Source: Gordonia sediminis
Lineage (GTDB): Bacteria > Actinomycetota > Actinomycetes > Mycobacteriales > Mycobacteriaceae
DNA length: 64,000 bases
Assembly: GCA_004193205.1 (NCBI GenBank)
Contig: RZUM01000013.1
Location: forward strand, 24,595 to 88,594
Direction: 5' to 3'
Shown here: piece after piece, positions 20,701-28,936 of the stretch
Position numbering within the stretch: the first letter of the stretch is position 1
Layout: every line of letters starts with the position of its first letter
The notes under the pieces: model-generated
Seen by the model: only the letters and a program-made list of their open reading frames with translations
The model's database searches: none
What the model was told of the DNA's origin: nothing
Program-made: the position numbers and the translations under genes

Positions 20701-23700
20701 CGCGACGCTGACCGACTCGGACACCACGGCGCTCGACGCACTCGCCGTGGAACGGCACACCACCGCGTTCATCGTCGTGCACACCGCACTGGCGGCAGTG
20801 CTTGCGCGGCAGAGCGATTCGTCGGCCGTCACCATCGGGACAGCGGTGTCCGGGCGACTCGATCCTCGACTGGCTGCTGTACCGGGGTTGTTTGCGCGGG
20901 CGGTGCCGTTGCACACGGCTATCGACCTCGAGTTGCCGTTCGCGGAGTTGTTGGCGCGGGTGACCGAGGTGGACCTCGGGGCGTTTGCGCATGCGGATCT
21001 GCCGCTTTCTGAGATAGCTGAACTTGCTGACCCGGGGCGGGGGTTGGCGGGGAATCCGCTGTTTGACGTGTCGTTGGGGATGGTGCCGGAGGGGGTTGCT
21101 GGGTTCTTGGGTGGCTCTGGGGTTGGGGGGAGTGGTCTCGACACGCCTCGGGCTCGCTTCGCTCGCTCGGGGCTACTCGACCAGCGGGGAGAGGGCGACC
21201 AGTGGGAGGGGGCTGCGAGTGGTCTCGATACGCCGCCTCGCCTAGCGGCTCGGGGGCTACTCGACCAGCGGGAAGTGCCGACTTCCCGCTGGTCGCCTAG
21301 CGGCGACGAAGGAGCCGCGTATCGAGACCAGATGAGTAGCGGCGACGGAGGAGCCGCGTATCCGCCGGATCGAGCTTGTCGAGATCGAGACCACATCGAC
21401 GTGCCGCTGTTTGGGATCGATGTGGCGATGCACAGGGCTGACGGGCAGCTGCACCTGACGATGACGTGCACCGACGCGGTGGCCGACGCGGACCGTCTGG
21501 ATGCGTTGTGCCGACTCGTCGTCGACACGCTGCGTGGGGCGGTCACCGACATCGATGGGCCGACCGCAGCCCTGCTCTCCGGGGACGCCACGGTGTCGTC
21601 ACCGGCGCCGCCGCCCGAGACGCTCGCAGACCTGCTGGCCACCGGGCTGGCCGAACGCTCCGAATCGATCGCCGTCGATGGCGACGTGGTGTTGACCAAC
21701 GCCGACCTCGACCGGCGTTCCGCCGCGCTCGCCCGCGCACTCATCGCCTGTGGCATCGGTCCCGGAGATGTGGTGGTGCAACACCTTCCGCGGTCCGCGT
21801 GGCACCTCGTGGCGACGCTGGCCGTCGCGCGGGCCGGCGCGGCCTTCGTCAACGTCGACCCGCGGGACCCCGGCGAACGGCGGCGCACCATCATCGACCG
21901 GTCCCGGCCGCGGGCGGTCCTCACCCTGGCCGGCGACGTCGCGCCCGACGCCGACCCGTCGATCCCCGTCATCGCGGTCGACGAGTTCGACGCCGACCCG
22001 CAGGCGCCGTTCGACACGGCCGAGCGGGTACGTCCTCTGCAGCCGACCGACGCCGCCTATGTCACCTTCACCTCCGGCACCACCGGAACGCCCAAGGGTG
22101 TGGTGGTCACCCATCGCGGACTCGCCGGATGGGCACGCGACACCGTCAGACGCCTGCAGCTCACCGACGCCGACCGCGTATTGCACACCTACGCCGTCGG
22201 ATTCGACGCCCAACTGATGGGCAGCGTCATCCCGCGGATCGCCGGCGCGAGCATCGTCATCTGCCCGCCCGACGTCATCGCCGCCGACGAACTCCGCGAC
22301 ACGGTGACCGACCACGACGTGACCGTGCTGCTCACCACCCCGTCGGTGCTGGCCACCCTGCGCCCTGGCGAACTTCACAGTGTGCGGCACATCGCGGTCG
22401 GCGGCGAACCGCTCGGCGCCGGTCTGGTCCGCGACTGGACCCCCGTGGTGACGCTGAGCAACCAGTACGGTCCGACCGAGGCGACTGTTGCGGTGAGCAG
22501 CGCCCACTTCACCGACGCGGCCGACGTCACCGTGACGATCGGTGCGCCGCTGTCCGGGGTGGCCGCCCACGTCCTCGACACCGCGTTACGGCCAGTACCC
22601 GCCTACACCGTCGGCGAACTCTACGTCTCCGGAAACGGCTTGGCCCAAGGCTATCTCGACGACCCTGGGCTCTCCGCCACCGCGTTCGTCGCCGATCCTG
22701 CCGGGTCCGGGGAGCGCATGTACCGCACCGGTGACCTCGTGCACCGCCGGCCCGACGGCACGCTGGTCATCCATGGCCGCACCGACGATCAGGTCAAGAT
22801 CCGCGGCATCCGCCTCGAACCAGCCGAGATCGACGCCGCCCTGTCTCGGCTGCCGGAGGTGGCGACGGCGGTGACCGCTGCACGCACCACCAGCGGCGGC
22901 GAGAAGGTCCTGGTGTCCTGGGTGGTGGGAGAACCCGGCGCCGAGATCGAACAGGGCGCGATGCGCGAAGCACTGTCACACATGCTGCCGCGCAGCATCA
23001 TTCCCGCCGCCATCATCCCGGTCGCGGCACTGCCCATCGGACCCAACGGCAAGGTCGACCTCGCCGCGCTCGACGATCCCGAACCCGGTGCCGGGGAACT
23101 CGCGGCCACAGCGCCGCTGTCCGGGGCGACCGAACAGGCGGTGGCCGACGTGTGGGCCGACGTGCTCGAGCTGCCGGTGGATCAGCTCGATGCGCACTCC
23201 GACTTCTTCGCCGCCGGCGGAACCTCGCTGTCGGCGACGCGGGTCACCGCTCGACTGTCGTCGGCGCTCGGCGTCGACGTCCCTGTGCGGGTGCTGTTCG
23301 AATCGCGCTCGTTGCGCGCGGTGGCCGACCGCATCGACGACCTGCGCGCCAGGGCCACCGGTCCCGCCCCGCAATCGCTACCGGTGCCCGACCATCTGCC
23401 GCTGGCGCATCCGCAGCGACGCATGTGGATTCACCACCACTACGACCCCGACTCCACCGCCTATCACGTGCCGGTGGTGATCCGCATCGACGGCGACATC
23501 GATGTCACGCGTCTGCAGCAGGCCGTCGACGCGGTGGTCGACACGCACGCGGTGCTGCGCACCGTCTACCCCGACAGTCCGGACGGACCGGTGCAGCGCA
23601 TCGTCGACCGCAGCGGGTCTGTGTTGCAGCAGCGGATCGTCCCTGCGGATGCCGTCGGCGCGGCCATTGACGAGTTCCTGTCCACACCTTTCGATCTGGC

Positions 23701-26700
23701 ATACGAACCGGGTTTCCGTGCCGCGCTGTTCGACGTCGCAGGCGGCCAGGAACCGCCGGGTGGGGAACGGTATCTGGTTGCGGCATTGCACCACATCGCG
23801 ATCGACGGCTGGTCGATGCGCATCCTGTTGCACGATCTGCTGCGTGCCTTCGCCGGTGAGTCCCTCAGCCCCGCGGAAGAGGCGCTGACCTACGCGGACT
23901 TCACCCAGTGGGAGCTGCGGCGCCTCGGCGACCCCGACGACCCCACCAGCCGGTACAGTCGCGAACTCGGGCACTGGCTGGCCACTCTGGACGGTGTCGA
24001 CGAACCGATCCGCCTGCCCGGTCGTCGCGACGCGGCCGGCTCGCCCGGCCGGATCACCGAACACATCGACGCTGCTGCCACCCAGGCACTCCGGGAGACC
24101 GCGGAACGCCTGTCGGCCACGGTGCTGCATCTCGCGCACGCCGCGCTGGTCACCGTCCTCGGACAGTGGACCGGACGCTGGGACACCGTGATCGGTGTAC
24201 CCGTCCACGGGCGCAGCGCACCCGAGTGGGAATCGGTGGTCGGCATGTTCGTCAACACCGTCGCGCTGCGCACCCGGGTGGCCGCCGACGACCCGATCCG
24301 CAGGGTCGTCGAACAGACCCGGGACGCCGCGCTCACCGCCGCCGACCACGCCGACGTGCCCTACGACGCGGTCGCACGCGCGGTACGGCCGAACGCGCAC
24401 AACGGGTTCGACCCGCTGATCTCGGTACTCCTGGTGAACGAGGACGTGCTGCCGACGATCTCCGACGCCATGCTCGGCGGTGCGGACAGTCCGTGGCGGG
24501 CCGCGGTGGTGGACGCCGTCGCGACCGTCGACGCCAAATTCGACCTCGAGCTGGTCCTCGCCGAGGACGACGACCAGATCGTCGTGACCGTCGTCCACTC
24601 CGGCCACATCCCGCGCGACGTCGCCGACGCCCTGCTGCGCGACGTCATCACCGCGTTGCGGGCCGCCGCGTCGGATGTCGACGTGCCGTTCCCGGTGGTT
24701 GCTTCGCCGGTGGTTGGGGACGTGGTGCCTGCGTCGCGGGTTGTTGTGGCAGCTGATGATCAGGTCGGTGAGGTGTCGGCTCGTCAGGTGGCAGCGGTGA
24801 TGGCCGATGTGCTCGGCGTACCGGAGTCGGCGGTCGGCGAGGGGGACAACTTTTTCGAGGTCGGCGGGACGTCGTTGTCGGCGACGGCGGTGACGTCGAC
24901 GCTGGGACGGCAACTGGGCGTGCGCGTGCCGACGCGGCTGCTGTTCGAGAACCCCACTGCGGTGGGGTTGGCGTTCGCCCTTCGTGACGCCCGCTCGTTC
25001 CTCGCGGGCTCCTCAGGGGGCGGTGGGGATGCCTCTCCGCTCCTCGCGGGCGTGGGTGGGGAACCCTCTGCGCTCCCTGAGGTGCGAGGAGCGCAGCGAC
25101 GAGCCACGAAGGGGTCGCCCGTTGCACTCGCCCCCACACAGCGGCGCATGTGGACCACCGCGCACCTGCTCGGCGAGGTGCCGATCTATGCGGTGCCGGT
25201 GGTGATGCCGGTTCCACCGGGAGTCGGCACCGACCAGGTCACCGAAGCGATCCATGCACTCGTCGAACGACATTCGGCGCTCCGCACCACCTTCGTGTCG
25301 ACCCCCGATGGTCCCCGGCAGCGGGTGCTGGCCGACTGGCGGCCCGAGATCCGCAGTCTGGGTGTCGACGACGTGGCGGATCGGATCGACGAGTTGGCTG
25401 CACCGTTCGACCTGGAGGCCGCACCACCTGTGCGGGTATGGGTCCTGACATCCGATTCCGGCCCGGCGGCGCTGGTGATCGTCGGTCATCACATCGTGCT
25501 CGACGGGGAATCGGCGACGATCCTCGGTGACGAGTTCACTGCGCTGCTCGCGGGTGAGGTGCCGAATGTACCGGCGGTCGGCTTCGATGACGTCGCCCGC
25601 CGGATGGCAGCCGACGAGGAGCAATCGCGCGCTGAACTACTCGAGTTCTGGACGGGCACGCTCGACGGCTACAGCGGTCGGCTCGACCTCGCGCCGGAAC
25701 GGCCGGCAGTTCGCGACCTGCGCACCTCGACGGCGGACTACCTCATCAACGATGCTGTGTCGCATCAGATTTCCGAGGCCGCGCAACGCGTCAAGGCCAG
25801 TGACTTCCACGTACTGCACGCCGGCATGGCGATAGCGCTCGCCATCCAGGCCGGGACGACTGATATCGCCGTCGCGACCCCCGCCTCGATGCGGCGAGGC
25901 GCCGACAGCATCGGCACCGTCGGCATGCTCATCTCCACGGTCGTGCTGCGCACACAGATCGGTCCTGAGCTCAGCATCGGCGGGCTGGTCGAGCAGGTGC
26001 GGGACGCTGATCTTGCCGCGATCGATCATGCACTGATCGCGTTCGACGACGTCGTCGCACTCGTCGATCCGCCACGTGACGCGGGACTGCATCCGTTGGT
26101 GCAGGTGGCGTTCTCGGTCGGTGACGGTGGATCGGTGCCGTCGGGTGAGGGGCTGGTGGAAGCTCGGAGCGAGTTCGACCTGCACATCGAGGCTCTCGTC
26201 GATGACGGCCGCTGGCGGCTGCGACTGACGTATGCGCGGGACCTGTTCGACGAGAGCATGATTGGTGTGCTCGGTCGGAGGATGCTGGATGGGGTCGCGG
26301 CTGTTGTCGGGGAGCCCGGGGTGGCTGTAGTCGGCATCGACTTGCTCACTGATGAGGAGCGTGGGTTTGTCGGGGACTGCGCGATTGCGTCTGAGGCGAG
26401 TGTAGGGGAGTGGTCTCGATACGCCGTCTCGCCTAGCGGCTCGATGGCTACTCGACCAGCGGAGGGGGCCTCTCCCGCTGGTCGAGTAGCTTCCGAGCCG
26501 CTAGGCGAGGATGCGTATCGAGGCCACTCGTCTCGAGGTCGGGTGCGGCGGATGTGGTCTCGATACGCCTCCTCACTACGTTCGTCGGCTACTCGACCAG
26601 CGGTAAGCGAGGCAGCTGCAGAGGCGGGAGTTCCGTTGCTGGGGGACTTGTTGGCATCGGCGGTGGCACGGTGTCCGGATCGCGTCGCGCTTGACGACGG

Positions 26701-28936
26701 GCAGCGGCAGCTGACCTACCGGGAGTTTGACGACTGGGTGTCGGTGGCGGCGCGGGCACTGAGGGAACGCGGGATCTCGGCCGGCGACGTGATCGCGGTG
26801 GTGGTGCCGCGGTCCATCGAGTCGGTGGTCGCCCTGTGGGCGGTCACCCGGATCGGTGCGGTGTGCGTGCCAGTGGACGTCACCTATCCCAAAGCGCGGC
26901 TGGATCAGGTGGTCGCGGTGACCGGCGCGACGCTGATCGGCCCGGACGACTTCCCTGCGCAGCCCACGAAAGCCGTTGTGCCCGAGCCGGTCACACGGGT
27001 CTCGCCGGATGCGTTGGCTTACGTGATCACCACCTCCGGGACCACCGGGGTGCCGAACGTCGTCGGCGTCTCGCACCGCGGCGTACATCGCGTCGCGTCG
27101 TTGGGCGACGTGCTCGACACCGACCGGGTGGCGATGGCCATCAGCCCCGGCTTCGACGCGACATTCCACGACATGCTGCTGCCGCTGGCCGTCGGGGCGA
27201 CCCTCGTCGTCGTGCCCGCCGACGTCTCCGGTGGCCGTGACCTCACCGGCTTCCTGCGCGACCAGAAGGTGTCGGTGTTCACCGCCACGCCGTCGGTGCT
27301 GCGGACGTTGAGTGCCCCCGAGATCGATTCGCTGCGACTGGTGTACATCGGCGGGGAGGCGCTGACCGCCGATCTCGCCGACACCTGGGCGCAGCATGCG
27401 CAGGTCATGAACATCTACGGACCCACCGAGACCACCGTGACCGTTTCGACGAGCGCGTACCACTCGGGTGAGCCGGTGCGGATCGGACGGCCGCGCCCCG
27501 GCATCGGCGTGCGGGTTCTCGATGCGTATCTGCGCGCGGTGCCGCCCGGCGTCGTCGGCGAACTCTACGTCACCGGAACCGGGGTGGCCCGTGGCTACCT
27601 CGGCGACGCCGCCCTGACCGCGGCGAGCTTCGTCGCCGGCCCGGACGGGCAACGGTGTTACCGGACAGGCGATCTCGTGCGCTGGGATGTCGAGACCGCC
27701 GAACTCGTGTACGTGGGCCGCGCCGACCGGCAGATCAAGATCCGGGGCCAGCGTGTGGAACCGGCCGAGATCGACGCCCTGCTGATGGCTGCGGGTGCGC
27801 AGCGGGCGGCGACGGTGCTGCGCGACGGACCCGTCGGGCCGGCCCTGGTCTCCTATGTGGTGTCGCCGGATGTGACACCACAGGCGTTGTTGGCGGCCGG
27901 TCGTGCCGTCCTGCCCCGGCACATGGTGCCCAGCCGGATCGTCGTGGTGAGCGAGCTACCGCTGACTGGGGCCGGCAAACTCGACGAGAAACGACTGCCC
28001 GAACCGGAGTGGTCGGCGCCCGGGCGGATGCCCGCCTCGGCCGTCGAGCAGGCGGTGGTCGACGCGTTCACCGACGTGCTCGGCGTCGACGTCGGCATGG
28101 ACGACGACTTCTTCACCGTCGGCGGCAACTCCCTCGCGTTGCTCACCCTGCGTGACGCACTGCAACGACACACCGGCCGCGGCGTGTCGGGGCCGGAACT
28201 CTTTGCCCATCCGACCCCGACGGAGATCGCCGCACTGATCGAGTCACCCGGCACCGCCGGCGACGATCGGGTCGTCCGGCTGTCCTCGCACGGGGACGCG
28301 CAACCCGTGTGGTGTGTGCACACCGCCGCCGGCATCGTCGAACAGTTCCGGCCACTCGCCGATGCGCTGCCGTCGACGCCGGTGCTGGGCCTGCAACTGC
28401 CGGAACTCATCGACGGCACGCGTGAGATGCCGGCCTCGGTGCCGGAGCTGGCGGCACTGCATGTCGCGGCGCTGCGGGCGGTGCAGTCCGAGGGACCGTA
28501 CCGGCTGCTCGGGTGGTCGGTCGGCGGGGTGATCGCGCACGAGATCGCGCGTCAGCTCGTCGACGCCGGCGAGGAGGTCGCACAGCTGGTGCTGCTCGAT
28601 CCGCGAACCCCGGCCGAGCTGGGTATCGTTCCCGACGACGAACTGCGGGCGACGCATCCGCTGCGTGAAGCGGCACTGGCCCGCGACCCGGCTGCGGTGC
28701 GTCGTTTCGACGAGCGGACCGCGACCCTGGTGGCGGCCGTCCGGTCCTATGACCTGGGGCCGGTCCACGTCGGTCGGGTCCGGTACATTGCGGCGGCGGA
28801 GAACGACGACCCGGGCGCATGGGGCCGCGCGGTCGGCGGGGACGTCGAGGTGATGCGCGTCGACGCCGCGCACGCCGACCTGGGCGACGCCAGGGTGATG
28901 GAACACATCGCGCGAGTACTCGAGGAGGAGTCATGA
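14747..28936 (+). CDS. Nonribosomal peptide synthetase, C-dA-T/C-A-T/C-A-T/C-T/C-A-T-TE
   Basis: The 4729-residue enzyme has five condensation domains (HHxxxD[G/E] histidines near 137, 826, 1897, 3015 and 3581), three complete adenylation domains (core A3 motifs near 1249, 2440 and 4094) and five carrier domains (Ser649, 1725, 2827, 3376, 4462). A C-terminal thioesterase carries GWSVGG with Ser4591. Module 1 keeps only the C-terminal subdomain of an A domain (~460-600). Module 4 has no A domain. By eye, the second module's pocket reads D-F-W-S-V-G-M-V-H, a threonine-type code. The last A domain has Asn for Lys in its A3 motif. An N-terminal C domain suggests an acylated first unit. ATG 14747 was chosen because homology begins there and it overlaps the previous stop. 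In-frame palindromic repeats lie at 18821-19128, 21131-21392, 24978-25113 and 26409-26603. Confidence 0.93.
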   Translation: MTTRRLTFQPNSSQRALWDAQRAQPAVTLNIAQFTELDGPIDVGLFMSVVGNYVRELQAFQLTFRADGDALIGVYDPRLSSDPEYVDLRGDDEPEATAHRMMRDDYARPVDPLTDRLTLGYLFRVADERCLFYIRTHHLTADGVSAKGNIISALAAYDAAVAGNEVPAASTTDFDAAYRADTDYRSSSRYLTDGDYWRDTLTDLPLPVTLAHRNGPPSAIAQHVAEAIPAATMHALRDAADAYSTALPVVIATAVAAYLGRSTANDDVVFNFPVAARTTAALRKTPLPVSNIVPLRCRVGPGIAVRDVLRDMQTALMGALRHQRYRYDDILADLTRAGEVTPGGNRGMSAIMLNLMLFDREFRCGEAQATFHVLTTSPVDDLSINLYPTAGADGLVLDLEANPNRYDAAEVAAHHRQLIGMLDAVGRALLERPDTTVDDLALLIPDTSTAHGQHQTELLDYRRRAVPPGVIGEIRRDGQATRQLAYIDPATGELRPHAHLDNEFTLHGVRVQPEVIERAATEIGGVHTAVAVPVSTELGERIDLAVTTSPEGADDSKVTTSVRAHLTTYLPAVLWPRRIVVLDTLPVDATGRADRSAVAAAIAHATPAPVPQAEPHTEIERTITSAVSVFTGVDNPSLDTALIDFGVTSLILMQVAARAGAALNVSVPLTGVTPTATIRELAALVAQGKSGLPVGRGESVAYRPTPAQHEIWLLNRADRDAIVYHLPVHLGLATGFTADAVRAALIDVVARHEALRTVYPDDGGAPTAIVRSVADAAATAPITAATLDAAGINRAVSTPFDLTVDAPWRAVIDDSGETVDVVLVAHHIAIDEWSLPIVLADFAFAVQARMAGHEPAWASEAMGFSAALAAREDAAASGIYWTRTMRRAPEHLALPAAATARPTGLTRGPAAYLRRTIGSDLRARAAARARAADTTLNTLLGLALAATLGDFADTDDVVLSMPVAGRATSDELHTVGMFVQTVPLRINGTRGLAVTDALTRVGKVITDAQRNAASAPTGLADVIFAYHAGQPDAAASGVIVDGEALSTYQARTALEFSVVDDESELAVTLTVAEQYVDVTSAEHILDRFLTTIDGLVSADDTTPVVDCAPEAALPERNPRTTAPVDPIDALLGHADARPHAPALVVGDDRVTYGELVAHAQELAGRLRGIGVRPGDRVALMLPGGADTVTAMIATLMVDAIYVPIDPDHPQARIDQLLDATRPAAIIGEGLDVSSGVGGGEPVPGGAYVIHTSGSTGVPKGVVVTRANLAALLGSALDVVGADAEDVWSWVHSYTFDFSVWEIFGALASGGCVVAVNRATVRDPRVLAETLDRHGVTILSQTPTAFAALADATVVDAPPPAGRVAANAVSGVSRPLIARRAQYSDALSSVRVVVFGGEALSPGALRPFVARRLRSSHLREREGGLRSSHLSGQGTGTLRDAASQARSLLRDREGGSDYSTSGKRLRLINMYGITETTVHLTVGDVDVDDERSIIDTPLDGVAWMILDSRLRPVPAGGIGDLYVAGEQVSLGYLNAPALTATRFIADPAGSGTRMYRTGDRVRQIGPDRLEYLGREDDQVQIRGHRIELGEIAATLRSVPGVGTVRVLVAPGRVAGDEWLVAFVSEDGLADWNDVKALSETVLLDACTAQLPAYAVPVRVQIVDGFPTTPTGKLDRDKLLASLNDSPTPSRPLTPREEVIAAAMREVIGDGAELVAHTNFFAAGGTSLSAARFAAVLAARGYAVGVADIFDHPTIEGLARVVGDAPADTAPSLDERRDEPERLPLTPEQMDLWLRWRTDPDFTGYLMHASLPLPAAPDVARRAVRTILGRHDALRTSFPIHGGEPYQRRWDDTELDTHLTRELASADDVFTPIDLADALPWRLRIVEHDGQTRLLVAAHHVAVDGESLPILRDELLAELAGTPVDDTGRVDYRQYSLWRDATVRARRLELVAHWSKAFAEPVQPLLLPEINLRAAAVGADISVRTAHATLTDSDTTALDALAVERHTTAFIVVHTALAAVLARQSDSSAVTIGTAVSGRLDPRLAAVPGLFARAVPLHTAIDLELPFAELLARVTEVDLGAFAHADLPLSEIAELADPGRGLAGNPLFDVSLGMVPEGVAGFLGGSGVGGSGLDTPRARFARSGLLDQRGEGDQWEGAASGLDTPPRLAARGLLDQREVPTSRWSPSGDEGAAYRDQMSSGDGGAAYPPDRACRDRDHIDVPLFGIDVAMHRADGQLHLTMTCTDAVADADRLDALCRLVVDTLRGAVTDIDGPTAALLSGDATVSSPAPPPETLADLLATGLAERSESIAVDGDVVLTNADLDRRSAALARALIACGIGPGDVVVQHLPRSAWHLVATLAVARAGAAFVNVDPRDPGERRRTIIDRSRPRAVLTLAGDVAPDADPSIPVIAVDEFDADPQAPFDTAERVRPLQPTDAAYVTFTSGTTGTPKGVVVTHRGLAGWARDTVRRLQLTDADRVLHTYAVGFDAQLMGSVIPRIAGASIVICPPDVIAADELRDTVTDHDVTVLLTTPSVLATLRPGELHSVRHIAVGGEPLGAGLVRDWTPVVTLSNQYGPTEATVAVSSAHFTDAADVTVTIGAPLSGVAAHVLDTALRPVPAYTVGELYVSGNGLAQGYLDDPGLSATAFVADPAGSGERMYRTGDLVHRRPDGTLVIHGRTDDQVKIRGIRLEPAEIDAALSRLPEVATAVTAARTTSGGEKVLVSWVVGEPGAEIEQGAMREALSHMLPRSIIPAAIIPVAALPIGPNGKVDLAALDDPEPGAGELAATAPLSGATEQAVADVWADVLELPVDQLDAHSDFFAAGGTSLSATRVTARLSSALGVDVPVRVLFESRSLRAVADRIDDLRARATGPAPQSLPVPDHLPLAHPQRRMWIHHHYDPDSTAYHVPVVIRIDGDIDVTRLQQAVDAVVDTHAVLRTVYPDSPDGPVQRIVDRSGSVLQQRIVPADAVGAAIDEFLSTPFDLAYEPGFRAALFDVAGGQEPPGGERYLVAALHHIAIDGWSMRILLHDLLRAFAGESLSPAEEALTYADFTQWELRRLGDPDDPTSRYSRELGHWLATLDGVDEPIRLPGRRDAAGSPGRITEHIDAAATQALRETAERLSATVLHLAHAALVTVLGQWTGRWDTVIGVPVHGRSAPEWESVVGMFVNTVALRTRVAADDPIRRVVEQTRDAALTAADHADVPYDAVARAVRPNAHNGFDPLISVLLVNEDVLPTISDAMLGGADSPWRAAVVDAVATVDAKFDLELVLAEDDDQIVVTVVHSGHIPRDVADALLRDVITALRAAASDVDVPFPVVASPVVGDVVPASRVVVAADDQVGEVSARQVAAVMADVLGVPESAVGEGDNFFEVGGTSLSATAVTSTLGRQLGVRVPTRLLFENPTAVGLAFALRDARSFLAGSSGGGGDASPLLAGVGGEPSALPEVRGAQRRATKGSPVALAPTQRRMWTTAHLLGEVPIYAVPVVMPVPPGVGTDQVTEAIHALVERHSALRTTFVSTPDGPRQRVLADWRPEIRSLGVDDVADRIDELAAPFDLEAAPPVRVWVLTSDSGPAALVIVGHHIVLDGESATILGDEFTALLAGEVPNVPAVGFDDVARRMAADEEQSRAELLEFWTGTLDGYSGRLDLAPERPAVRDLRTSTADYLINDAVSHQISEAAQRVKASDFHVLHAGMAIALAIQAGTTDIAVATPASMRRGADSIGTVGMLISTVVLRTQIGPELSIGGLVEQVRDADLAAIDHALIAFDDVVALVDPPRDAGLHPLVQVAFSVGDGGSVPSGEGLVEARSEFDLHIEALVDDGRWRLRLTYARDLFDESMIGVLGRRMLDGVAAVVGEPGVAVVGIDLLTDEERGFVGDCAIASEASVGEWSRYAVSPSGSMATRPAEGASPAGRVASEPLGEDAYRGHSSRGRVRRMWSRYASSLRSSATRPAVSEAAAEAGVPLLGDLLASAVARCPDRVALDDGQRQLTYREFDDWVSVAARALRERGISAGDVIAVVVPRSIESVVALWAVTRIGAVCVPVDVTYPKARLDQVVAVTGATLIGPDDFPAQPTKAVVPEPVTRVSPDALAYVITTSGTTGVPNVVGVSHRGVHRVASLGDVLDTDRVAMAISPGFDATFHDMLLPLAVGATLVVVPADVSGGRDLTGFLRDQKVSVFTATPSVLRTLSAPEIDSLRLVYIGGEALTADLADTWAQHAQVMNIYGPTETTVTVSTSAYHSGEPVRIGRPRPGIGVRVLDAYLRAVPPGVVGELYVTGTGVARGYLGDAALTAASFVAGPDGQRCYRTGDLVRWDVETAELVYVGRADRQIKIRGQRVEPAEIDALLMAAGAQRAATVLRDGPVGPALVSYVVSPDVTPQALLAAGRAVLPRHMVPSRIVVVSELPLTGAGKLDEKRLPEPEWSAPGRMPASAVEQAVVDAFTDVLGVDVGMDDDFFTVGGNSLALLTLRDALQRHTGRGVSGPELFAHPTPTEIAALIESPGTAGDDRVVRLSSHGDAQPVWCVHTAAGIVEQFRPLADALPSTPVLGLQLPELIDGTREMPASVPELAALHVAALRAVQSEGPYRLLGWSVGGVIAHEIARQLVDAGEEVAQLVLLDPRTPAELGIVPDDELRATHPLREAALARDPAAVRRFDERTATLVAAVRSYDLGPVHVGRVRYIAAAENDDPGAWGRAVGGDVEVMRVDAAHADLGDARVMEHIARVLEEES
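18821..19128 (+). repeat. Palindromic repeat cluster translated within the second-module A domain
   Basis: 18821-18871 is an inverted copy of the type I element (cccgctggtcgagtagccgc ... cgtatcgagaccac). 18962-19001 and 19053-19094 are type II copies (cccttcgtg ... cctcaggg). A 21-bp direct repeat occurs at 18979-18999 and 19015-19035, and a right arm of type I ends at 19128. Together they add roughly 75-100 residues (about 1359-1461) between the A4 segment (DFSVWEIF) and A5 (NMYGITE). The inserts flank the FGGEAL strand. All are in frame. Confidence 0.85.
21131..21392 (+). repeat. Palindromic repeat cluster translated within the third C domain
   Basis: Type I copies lie at 21131-21188 and 21218-21272 in direct orientation, at 21283-21330 inverted, and as a degenerate inverted copy at 21331-21392. 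Direct copies are read as SGLDTP...GLLDQR; inverted ones as SPSGDEGAAYRD-like sequence. They insert about 87 residues (2129-2216) between NPLFDVSLGMVPE and the strand HIDVPLFGID, a loop position of the condensation fold. Confidence 0.85.
24978..25113 (+). repeat. Type II palindromic repeat pair in the T4-C5 linker
   Basis: 24978-25017 reads cccttcgtgacgcccgctcg...ctcctcaggg, and 25073-25113 is its inverted relative (tccctgaggtgcgaggagcg...cacgaagggg). They form a head-to-head pair around a Gly-rich spacer in the linker between the fourth carrier domain and the fifth C domain (residues ~3411-3456), and stay in frame. Confidence 0.8.
26409..26603 (+). repeat. Type I palindromic repeat triplet in the C5-A linker
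   Basis: Copies lie at 26409-26462 (direct), 26474-26527 (inverted) and 26553-26603 (direct), in the linker between the fifth C domain and the last A domain (residues ~3888-3953). Here the direct copies are read as WSRYAVSPSG and WSRYASSLRS, a different reading frame of the element from that used at 21131-21272. Confidence 0.85.

Noticed and set aside
18821-26603. Interpretation of the repeats as a CRISPR array
   Set aside because: Copies are palindromic, vary in spacing and orientation, and are few; there are no regular spacers and no cas genes nearby.
16201-28906. Many long antisense and off-frame open frames inside the NRPS (up to ~600 codons)
   Set aside because: High GC at third positions keeps shadow frames open; the NRPS frame has clear domain homology throughout.
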